Below are positions 1 through 5,172 of a stretch of 5,172 bases of DNA, in pieces. The first letter of the stretch is position 1; every line of letters starts with the position of its first letter. The translations under genes and the position numbers were made by a program. The notes below the pieces were generated by a model. That model made no database searches. It was not told the origin of the DNA and saw only the letters and a list, made by a program, of their open reading frames with translations. This stretch comes from Candidatus Avacholeplasma faecigallinarum (GTDB lineage Bacteria > Bacillota_I > Bacilli_A > Acholeplasmatales > Anaeroplasmataceae), in the NCBI GenBank assembly GCA_018715825.1, contig DVKU01000146.1:1-5172 (forward strand), in the 5' to 3' direction.

Positions 1-1443
1 GTTTCCTACATAAAAAAATATGGTCCTAAGCATAAGGGTATTTATGCCTTTATTGAGGATTTAGGTATAACTAGGACATATGCTAATTTAAATATAGATT
101 CAAATTTATGTAATGACTCTTATATTATTGAAAAGCATATAGATGATGAATTTGTTTACAATTATTTATCAACTTACTATGAATTTGATTATGTAGAATC
201 TTTAAAAAGCTTTATAGCAAATGTTTTTATATATGATGAGGAATGCTTTAGAAGAGCCTTAAAGGTTGTAAAAAACGAAAGGTTTTTATTAGTTTTGGCT
301 CATAAGGTCGGTTTTAAAGCTGTATATAATCTTTATAATAGTCAAATGCCAATTTTTGATGCTATAAAATTATTACAGGTTGAGTTTGAAGAGGCTGATC
401 TTAAGAAACTTATTAGTGATACCTTTTATTGGTGGTTATTAGATAATTATGATAAATATAATTACAATAAAGAAAGTAAGGGCTTAGCTAAGCAATTAAA
501 GAATTGTAAAAAAGAGTATCGTCACTTACTTAAAAAATATAGCTTTAATAGGTATATTGATTTTTGTCATAAGCTTTATAATCTTTATATTGAATTTATC
601 AATCAATTTAGAGCCCAAAATATAGAGGTTAAAGCTAAATATGATGTAGAGGAATATGTTTTAGATAAATATTATTGCAATACCTATATTTGTGCAAATT
701 TTATTCGTAGTCATACAGTTAAGCTTCAGGTAGAACAAATTGATGATGCTAATGATGATAAAGATAAAAAAATAGAGTCTTTAGAGATTGATAAGATTTT
801 AAAAAAGCAAACTAGATTTCTAAAAAAATTAGCTAGATTTTTAGCCTTTGATGTCTTTTTTGTCCTAATATTAACTATTGAAATTTTACTTGTTAATATT
901 TTACCTTTATTTATTAATAGCTTAGATAAATATTTGCCTAAAGTTTTCTTTTCCTTACCTTATCAAATTTTATTTGTAGGTATGGTTATTTTTGCCTTAA
1001 TATGTTGTACTATTTTATCTATTAGGATTAATAAAAGTCAATTAGCCTTATCAAATTTATATTTATTACAAAATAATTATGATAAAAGCTTTAATTCTAC
1101 TGTAAAAGTAAGTACAAATATTGAAAAAATTAACAAAAACGAAGCATATAATTATAAAGTGGCTATGCGTTGCCATAGAATTATAAGTATGCTAGGCTTA
1201 TTAGCCTTAGCGTTTATTAGTAGTGTTTTTGCTATTTATTTAACAGAATTTATTAATAACTATTTTGCTATTTTTTATAAAAATAGTAATTCATTAGACA
1301 CATTGAGGTCTTTATATCCATTTATTGGATTAATTATAGGGGCTTTATATGGATTATTTAGAAAAAGAAAGGGAGCATTTACAGTTATATTTATAGTATT
1401 TTTAACAATAATACTATGGTGTGGACTAGGATTAATGCTATAG
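1..1443 (+). CDS. Unrecognised multi-pass membrane protein, 5' end outside window
   Basis: The frame is open from the first base, with protein-like translation and no stop, giving 480 codons ending in TAG. No ATG, GTG or TTG occurs in frame before the TTG at 295, and the reading before that codon looks as coding as the rest, so the true start lies upstream of the window. I do not recognise the family. Window codons 1 to about 280 look soluble, rich in Tyr, Lys, Asp and Asn, ending in an acidic/lysine stretch (DDANDDKDKKIE, about 248-260) and a basic amphipathic segment (RFLKKLARFLAF). Hydrophobic membrane segments follow at about 283-305, 321-341, 396-417, 437-453 and 459-479, the last two separated by a basic turn (FRKRKG). 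The roughly 55-residue polar stretch between segments 2 and 3 could form a domain. No signal peptide can be judged. The stop is 8 bases before rimO, so the two are probably co-transcribed. Function unknown; coding status is sure. Confidence -1.
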   Translation, partial: VSYIKKYGPKHKGIYAFIEDLGITRTYANLNIDSNLCNDSYIIEKHIDDEFVYNYLSTYYEFDYVESLKSFIANVFIYDEECFRRALKVVKNERFLLVLAHKVGFKAVYNLYNSQMPIFDAIKLLQVEFEEADLKKLISDTFYWWLLDNYDKYNYNKESKGLAKQLKNCKKEYRHLLKKYSFNRYIDFCHKLYNLYIEFINQFRAQNIEVKAKYDVEEYVLDKYYCNTYICANFIRSHTVKLQVEQIDDANDDKDKKIESLEIDKILKKQTRFLKKLARFLAFDVFFVLILTIEILLVNILPLFINSLDKYLPKVFFSLPYQILFVGMVIFALICCTILSIRINKSQLALSNLYLLQNNYDKSFNSTVKVSTNIEKINKNEAYNYKVAMRCHRIISMLGLLALAFISSVFAIYLTEFINNYFAIFYKNSNSLDTLRSLYPFIGLIIGALYGLFRKRKGAFTVIFIVFLTIILWCGLGLML

Positions 1444-1451
1444 ATGATAAA

Positions 1452-2756
1452 ATGAAGTTGTATATGATTAGCCTTGGTTGTGCCAAAAACCAAGTTGATT
1501 CAGAAATGATTTTAGGTGTTTGTAAAAAGGATTTAGAAATAGTTGCCTTGCCTGATGAGGCTGATGTAATTATTGTTAATACATGTGCTTTTATAGAACC
1601 AGCTAGGAAAGAAGCTATTGATACCATTTTACAAATGGCTGATTATAAGAAAAATGGCTCTAAATTAATTGTTTGTGGATGCCTACCACAACGTTACAAG
1701 GAAAAAATAGAAAAGCTTTTGCCAGAGGTCGATAGATTTATAGGTATCGATGAGTATGCTAATATTGGTGAAATAATCAATCAGGTTTTAGATAGACGCT
1801 GTCACTTAGATAATGACTTTTTATTTACTAACCGTGTTTACTCTACCCCAAATTATATGCGTTATGTTAAAATTTCTGAGGGCTGTATGAATCATTGCGC
1901 TTTTTGTGCTATTCCTCTTATAAGAGGTAGATTAAAAAGCCGTAGTATTGAATCAATAAAAGAAGAGGTAGAAAAAGAGGTTAAAGAGGGCGCATACGAG
2001 ATTAATTTAATTTCCCAAGATACTACTAAATATGGATTTGATTTATATAACAAGCTTATGATTGTTCCTTTATTAAAGGAGCTTGTTAGTATTGAGGGTG
2101 ATTTTAGAATTCGTCTTTTATATTTATATCCTGATATTGTGAGTGATGAATTGATAGATTTTATAAAAAATAATCCAAAGGTTATGCCTTATTTTGATAT
2201 TCCTATCCAGCATTCAGAGGATTTAATTTTAAAGAAAATGTATAGAAGGGGAAATAGAGAATTTTTATTAAATTTATTTGCCAAGATTAGAAAAGAAATA
2301 CCAAATGCCATTATTAGAACTACTCTAATAGTTGGTTTTCCATATGAAACTGAGGAAGATGTGGATAAGCTTATTGAATTTATTAATGAGGTTAAGTTTG
2401 ATAGGTTAGGTGCTTTTACATTCTCCTTAGAAGAAAATACTAAAGCGTGTGATTACCCAAATGTAATCTCACAATCAACTAAGCAAAAGCGTTATGAAAG
2501 AGTTATGCTTGCCCAGCAGCAAATTAATTTAGAAAAAAATAAGGCTTGTATTGGAACTATTATAGATGATGCTTTTATAGTCGGATATGATGAAAGTTCA
2601 TTTATGTATGTTGCAAGATCGTATGCTTATGCTCCAGATGAAATAGATGGATGCATTTTTGTTGCCGCTAAGTATGAACTTCAATTAGGTCAAAGAATAA
2701 AGGTTAAAATATTAGATTGTGATGAATATTCTTTAACTGGTGAACAGTGTGAGTGA
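1452..2756 (+). CDS. rimO: Ribosomal protein S12 methylthiotransferase RimO
   Basis: RimO adds a beta-methylthio group to a conserved Asp of ribosomal protein S12 (Asp88/89 in known systems), using SAM and two 4Fe-4S clusters in the cytoplasm. From ATG 1452 it is 434 residues, the normal length. The N-terminal methylthiotransferase domain (about 1-115) has its three cluster cysteines at C10 (SLGCAKNQVDSE), C45 (NTCAFIEPARKEAIDT) and C77 (CGCLPQRY). The radical-SAM domain (about 133-365) carries CX3CX2C at C145, C149 and C152 in SEGCMNHCAFCAIPLIRG. The C-terminal TRAM domain (about 366-432) includes the RimO-like ARSYAYAPDEIDG. These motifs favour RimO over MiaB or MtaB. An in-frame ATG at 1416 would add 12 residues not typical of the family and overlap the upstream gene, so 1452 is preferred. 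No good Shine-Dalgarno sequence precedes 1452; AGGA at 1428-1431 is about 20 bases away. Initiation may depend on ribosomes finishing the upstream gene 8 bases earlier. Stop is TGA. Confidence -1.
   Translation: MKLYMISLGCAKNQVDSEMILGVCKKDLEIVALPDEADVIIVNTCAFIEPARKEAIDTILQMADYKKNGSKLIVCGCLPQRYKEKIEKLLPEVDRFIGIDEYANIGEIINQVLDRRCHLDNDFLFTNRVYSTPNYMRYVKISEGCMNHCAFCAIPLIRGRLKSRSIESIKEEVEKEVKEGAYEINLISQDTTKYGFDLYNKLMIVPLLKELVSIEGDFRIRLLYLYPDIVSDELIDFIKNNPKVMPYFDIPIQHSEDLILKKMYRRGNREFLLNLFAKIRKEIPNAIIRTTLIVGFPYETEEDVDKLIEFINEVKFDRLGAFTFSLEENTKACDYPNVISQSTKQKRYERVMLAQQQINLEKNKACIGTIIDDAFIVGYDESSFMYVARSYAYAPDEIDGCIFVAAKYELQLGQRIKVKILDCDEYSLTGEQCE
2739..2743 (+). promoter_or_regulatory. Ribosome binding site inside rimO for the HAD gene
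   Basis: GGTGA, part of the extended anti-Shine-Dalgarno match GGAGGTGATC, sits 5 bases before the GTG at 2749. It lies within the last codons of rimO. It supports GTG 2749 over the in-frame GTG at 2740, which would itself overlap this site. Confidence -1.
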
Positions 2757-3495
2757 TATATATTTATTTGATGTTGATGGTACTTTAGTAATGGATGGTA
2801 TAATTCCCAAAAGCGCGATAGAAGCTATCAACAGGCTTAAAGAAAAGAATAATATTGTTATGCTTTCAACAGGAAGATGTTTAGGTCAGCTTAAATATGT
2901 ATTAGAAAAAATCGATTTTGATGGAGCCATTTTAAATAATGGCTCTATTGTTGTGGTTAGAAATGAAATTATTTTTAAAAGCCCAATTAATAAATCAACT
3001 ATTCAACAAATGATTGCTGATAATCTTCATTTAGGTCTTTTAACAAAAGATAAATATTTTGCTTTTAATGATGATGAAGTTTTTGAACAATTTTATGATT
3101 ATTTTAATATAGAAAAGGCTATAACCATAAAAAAAGATGTACCATTAGAAGATGTTTATTCACTTGGAGTCTATGGCTTAGATTTAGACCAATTAGATGT
3201 TACAAGGTATAAGGATTTAAAATTTATAAGGGTTTGCCCTATTGGCTTTGATGTAGTAAACAAAGGTATTAGTAAGGCCAGTGGTATTAAATTTTTAAGG
3301 AAGAAATTTCCATCAAGTAAGATAATTTCTTTTGGCGATAATTATAATGATATTGAGATGCTAGATCAAAGTGATATATCTATTGTAATGGGTGAGGCAA
3401 ATTTAGAAGTCCAAAAGCATGCTGACTATGTTACTAAATCACCATTAGAAGATGGAATTATGTACGCTTTAAAAAAATTTGTTAGGAGTATTTAA
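2749..3495 (+). CDS. Cof-type HAD-superfamily hydrolase
   Basis: A cytoplasmic Mg-dependent phosphatase of the HAD superfamily, Cof/YidA-like subgroup; such enzymes dephosphorylate small sugar or cofactor phosphates, and the substrate here cannot be read from sequence. From GTG 2749 it has 248 residues, at the short end for Cof proteins. Motif I is FDVDGT with nucleophile D8 and acid/base D10. Motif II is STGR (S40, T41). Motif III is the lysine K176 in NKGISKASG. Motif IV is GDNYNDIEML with D197, N200 and D201. The region between motifs II and III (about 70-170) fits a C2-type cap, which sets substrate choice. All catalytic residues are present, so it should be active. The GTG start overlaps the rimO stop by 8 bases; the alternative GTG at 2740 adds three residues. 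Its 3' end holds the ribosome binding site of trmL. Family assignment is firm, substrate unknown. Confidence -1.
   Translation: MSDIYLFDVDGTLVMDGIIPKSAIEAINRLKEKNNIVMLSTGRCLGQLKYVLEKIDFDGAILNNGSIVVVRNEIIFKSPINKSTIQQMIADNLHLGLLTKDKYFAFNDDEVFEQFYDYFNIEKAITIKKDVPLEDVYSLGVYGLDLDQLDVTRYKDLKFIRVCPIGFDVVNKGISKASGIKFLRKKFPSSKIISFGDNYNDIEMLDQSDISIVMGEANLEVQKHADYVTKSPLEDGIMYALKKFVRSI
3484..3488 (+). promoter_or_regulatory. Ribosome binding site of trmL
   Basis: AGGAG lies within the last codons of the HAD gene, 9 bases before the trmL ATG at 3498. Only two bases separate the HAD stop (TAA 3493-3495) from that ATG, so translation of the two genes is probably coupled. Confidence -1.
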
Positions 3496-3497
3496 TT

Positions 3498-4055
3498 ATG
3501 AAAATTAATGTTGTATTATATCATCCCGAAATTCCTCAAAATACTGGAAATATAATGAGAAGCTGCGTTGGGTTTAATGCAAAATTACATTTAATTAAGC
3601 CTTTAGGCTTTAAACTTGATGAGCAAAAATTGAAAAGAAGCTGTCTAGATTATTATGAGTATATTAATTATGAGGTTTATGAAAATTTCGAGGATTTTAA
3701 ATCTAAAAATAAGGGAAAGTATTATTTTTTAACTAGATATGGTCATAAATCCCCATCAACAATAGATTTTAAAAGCCATAATGAGGATGTGTATTTGATA
3801 TTTGGGGCAGAATCAACAGGTATTGCCTATGATATATTAAAGGATAATATTGATGATTGTTATCGAATTCCTACTACCGATAGGATTAGAAGCTTAAATT
3901 TATCTAATTGTGCAGCTATAATGCTATTTTTAGCCTCTGAACAATTAAATTCAAGTGATGTTGTAATTTCTCATGAGCCTGATAGTATGAAAGGTGAATA
4001 CTTTATTGAGCATGTTAATGTTGATAATTTAGATTATAAGCATAAAGAGCATTAG
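3498..4055 (+). CDS. trmL: tRNA (cytidine/uridine-34-2'-O)-methyltransferase TrmL
   Basis: A SPOUT-class (trefoil-knot) methyltransferase that, in characterised members, uses SAM to 2'-O-methylate the wobble base of tRNA-Leu (CAA and UAA isoacceptors) and works as a dimer. The 185-residue protein starts with the YibK/TrmL signature: PEIPQNTGNIMRSC (residues 10-23, motif 1 with N15 and R21), then KPLGFKL and the basic LKRSCLDYYEY (45-55). Motif 2 is IFGAESTGI (101-109, with E105). Motif 3 is RIPTTDRIRSLNLSNCAA (123-140), which forms the knot and SAM pocket. This order and spacing match TrmL and not TrmH or RlmB, which carry N-terminal extensions. It is about 20-25 residues longer than the typical 157-165, through a C-terminal tail (about 158-185) with EPDSMKGEYF and a charged His/Lys/Asp end. 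AGGAG precedes the ATG. The TAG stop overlaps the ribosome binding site of the thioredoxin gene. Confidence -1.
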   Translation: MKINVVLYHPEIPQNTGNIMRSCVGFNAKLHLIKPLGFKLDEQKLKRSCLDYYEYINYEVYENFEDFKSKNKGKYYFLTRYGHKSPSTIDFKSHNEDVYLIFGAESTGIAYDILKDNIDDCYRIPTTDRIRSLNLSNCAAIMLFLASEQLNSSDVVISHEPDSMKGEYFIEHVNVDNLDYKHKEH

Positions 4056-4060
4056 GAGGT
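4054..4060 (+). promoter_or_regulatory. Strong ribosome binding site of the thioredoxin gene
   Basis: AGGAGGT, the best Shine-Dalgarno match in the window, is 11 bases before ATG 4072 and shares its first two bases with the TAG stop of trmL. It occupies the longest intergenic gap (16 bases) and suggests thioredoxin is translated more strongly than its neighbours. Confidence -1.
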
Positions 4061-4071
4061 AAGTAATATAA

Positions 4072-4380
4072 ATGATTAAGAATTTAAAAAATAACGATTT
4101 AATGACTGAAATTAAAGATAAAAACCTTGTGTTAGTTGATTTTTTTGCTGATTGGTGTAATCCTTGTCAAATGCTTAAAAAGGAATTGGAAATGCTAGAT
4201 GCTAATACTAGCTTAGAAATCATTAAAATTAATATTGATGAATTAGAGGATTTAGCCTCTGATTATGATATATCCTCTATTCCAACTCTATTATTATTTA
4301 AAAATGGTGAATTATTGGATAAAAAAATAGGCTATTTTCCTTATGAAAATTTATTAGAGTGGGTAAAAATATATGAATAA
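4072..4380 (+). CDS. trxA: Thioredoxin with WCNPC active site
   Basis: A small cytoplasmic dithiol-disulfide exchange protein that reduces disulfides in target proteins. At 102 residues it is a single complete thioredoxin fold with no signal peptide. The segment VLVDFFADWCNPCQMLKKE holds the buried acid D23, the preceding W28 and the redox pair C29/C32. The pair is CNPC in place of the usual CGPC. The cis-proline loop is SSIPTLLLFKNGE with P71, followed by the conserved glycine G87 and a C-terminal amphipathic helix (ENLLEWVKIYE). The resolving proline P31 and all other core residues are kept, so it should be active; the Gly-to-Asn change may shift redox potential or partner choice. It has the strongest ribosome binding site in the window. 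Its last 8 bases overlap the start of the reductase-family gene, which is the expected electron donor. Confidence -1.
   Translation: MIKNLKNNDLMTEIKDKNLVLVDFFADWCNPCQMLKKELEMLDANTSLEIIKINIDELEDLASDYDISSIPTLLLFKNGELLDKKIGYFPYENLLEWVKIYE
4357..4364 (+). promoter_or_regulatory. Weak ribosome binding site of the reductase-family gene
   Basis: GAGTGGGT, an imperfect Shine-Dalgarno match inside the thioredoxin gene, is 8 bases before ATG 4373. With the 8-base overlap (stop TAA 4378-4380) it suggests translation coupled to thioredoxin. Confidence -1.
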
Positions 4381-5172
4381 GTGGGATTGTGTTGTTATTG
4401 GTAGTGGTCCATGTGGGATTTCAACAGCTATCTATTTAAAAAGATATGGCTTTAATCCTATTGTAATTGGTAAAGAATCAGTTTCTTTAAAAACAGCTCA
4501 TAAAATTGAGAATTATTATGGCATTAAATCAATTACAGGTGAAGATTTATATAAAAGCGGTATAGAACAGGCTAAGGCATTAGGCATAGAGGTTATTTAT
4601 GATGAGGTTATAAGTATCGATTTTGTAGATGGCTTTGAGGTTAGCTGTAAAATTAATAAGTATTTGGCTAAAACAATTATGCTAGCGTTAGGTGCTAGCC
4701 GCAATAAATTTGCTTTAGCAAATAAATTTGAAGGTAAGGGTGTCTCTTATTGTGCAACCTGTGATGGCTTTTTTTATAGAAAAAAGAAGGTTGGAATTAT
4801 TGGTAATGCAGATTATATGCTTCATGAATATGAGGTATTAAAGAATATGATACCTGATTTAACTATTTTTACAAATGGCGAGCCATTAACTGTTGATGTT
4901 GGTAATGCTAAGGTTGTAAGTGATAAAATTGTCTCCTTTAATGGTGATGACCATCTACAATCAATTACTACAACAAAGGAAACTATTGAAATTTATGGTT
5001 GCTTTATCGCTAGTGGTTCCCAAAGTGGCTTTACTTTGGCTAAGCATTTAGGAATTGGCTTAAATGGTAATTATATAATTGTTAATGAAGATAAGATGAC
5101 TAATATTGAGGGTCTATTTGCCGGTGGAGATTGCATAGGAGGATTATTGCAGGTTTCTAAGGCTGTTAGTGA
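4373..5172 (+). CDS. trxB: Thioredoxin reductase-family flavoprotein lacking NADPH motifs (3' end cut by window)
   Basis: The frame from ATG 4373 runs open to the window end, giving 266 codons with the 3' end missing. It has the thioredoxin reductase architecture. The FAD dinucleotide motif is VVIGSGPCGIS (8-17, GxGxxG kept). ENYYG (46-50) and LALGASR (104-110) follow. The redox disulfide is CATCDG, with C127, C130 and catalytic D131. The second FAD motif is GLFAGGDCIGGLLQVSKAV (247-265). The middle domain is unusual: after KKVGII it reads GNADYMLHE (144-152), where NADPH enzymes have GxGxxA, and ITIFTNGE (about 164-170), where they have HRRxxxR. The distance from the CxxC to the GGD motif is about 25 residues shorter than in E. 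coli TrxB. These losses fit the ferredoxin/flavin-dependent thioredoxin reductases (FFTR type) of clostridia. Its start overlaps the thioredoxin gene, making that protein its likely substrate. The flavoprotein family is certain; electron donor is inferred. The gene symbol follows family usage and does not imply NADPH use. Confidence -1.
   Translation, partial: MNKWDCVVIGSGPCGISTAIYLKRYGFNPIVIGKESVSLKTAHKIENYYGIKSITGEDLYKSGIEQAKALGIEVIYDEVISIDFVDGFEVSCKINKYLAKTIMLALGASRNKFALANKFEGKGVSYCATCDGFFYRKKKVGIIGNADYMLHEYEVLKNMIPDLTIFTNGEPLTVDVGNAKVVSDKIVSFNGDDHLQSITTTKETIEIYGCFIASGSQSGFTLAKHLGIGLNGNYIIVNEDKMTNIEGLFAGGDCIGGLLQVSKAVS

Noticed and set aside
295..297. TTG as the start of the first gene
   Set aside because: The same frame is open and protein-like back to base 1, so this is only the first start-like codon in a gene that begins upstream; the AAGG at 279-282 is poorly spaced.
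811..845. Imperfect direct repeat around ACTAGATTTCTA and GCTAGATTTTTA
   Set aside because: It is short and AT-rich, explained by the repeated RFL residues of a basic amphipathic helix; no third copy seen.
1416..1418. ATG 1416 as the rimO start
   Set aside because: It adds 12 residues outside the family pattern and overlaps the upstream gene by 28 bases; ATG 1452 gives the standard N-terminus before SLGC.
1275..1627. Two open frames on the minus strand across the end of the membrane gene and the start of rimO
   Set aside because: Both lie opposite well-supported coding sequence, lack recognisable domains, and are antisense shadows typical of AT-rich genes.
2740..2742. GTG 2740 as the HAD gene start
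   Set aside because: It overlaps the GGTGA site that fits GTG 2749, and the family normally begins only a few residues before the DxDGT motif.
4681..4699. Stem-loop GCTAGC-GTTAGGT-GCTAGC as terminator or regulator
   Set aside because: It has a 6-bp stem inside the reductase coding sequence, encodes the conserved LALGAS segment, and has no T-run after it.
4764..4777. T-run in the reductase gene as a terminator
   Set aside because: It encodes GFFY directly after the catalytic CATC, has no preceding hairpin, and the frame continues.
1..5172. Mobile element, CRISPR, phage or defence system
   Set aside because: No transposase, integrase, inverted terminal repeat, spaced repeats or defence-type domains seen; genes are tightly packed housekeeping functions.

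Overview
The window is a strongly AT-rich stretch (about 22-30% G+C in the lines I counted by eye) from a bacterium with a compact, gene-dense genome. All supported genes lie on the + strand, with gaps of 0-16 bases or short overlaps. TGA acts as a stop at the end of rimO (2754-2756) and Trp is encoded by TGG, so this is the standard bacterial code and not the Mycoplasma/Spiroplasma code. AT richness, Shine-Dalgarno sites (AGGAG, AGGAGGT) and Firmicutes-like proteins suggest a low-GC Firmicute close to the Mollicutes, such as an Acholeplasma, Erysipelotrichia or RF39-type lineage. That placement is inference.

Layout: (1) 1-1443, the 3' part of a gene that begins before the window, encoding an unrecognised protein with a long soluble N-terminal part and about five C-terminal membrane segments. 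(2) 1452-2756, rimO, the radical-SAM methylthiotransferase of ribosomal protein S12. (3) 2749-3495, a Cof-type HAD hydrolase whose GTG start lies inside the end of rimO. (4) 3498-4055, trmL, a SPOUT 2'-O-methyltransferase of the tRNA wobble base. (5) 4072-4380, a thioredoxin with a WCNPC active site. (6) 4373 to the window end, a flavoprotein of the thioredoxin reductase family, cut off by the window edge. No gene-free stretch exceeds 16 bases, and I saw no terminator, RNA gene, repeat array or mobile element.

The genes look like one operon joining translation fine-tuning (RimO, TrmL), a small phosphatase, and a thioredoxin system. The most notable point is the reductase. It keeps the FAD motif, the redox CATC motif and the C-terminal FAD motif, but its middle domain has lost the NADPH-binding glycine motif and the HRRxxxR motif and is shortened. 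That pattern fits the pyridine-nucleotide-independent, ferredoxin-dependent thioredoxin reductases (FFTR type) known from clostridia. If so, the WCNPC thioredoxin would be reduced from the low-potential electron pool, the same kind of source that radical-SAM RimO needs.
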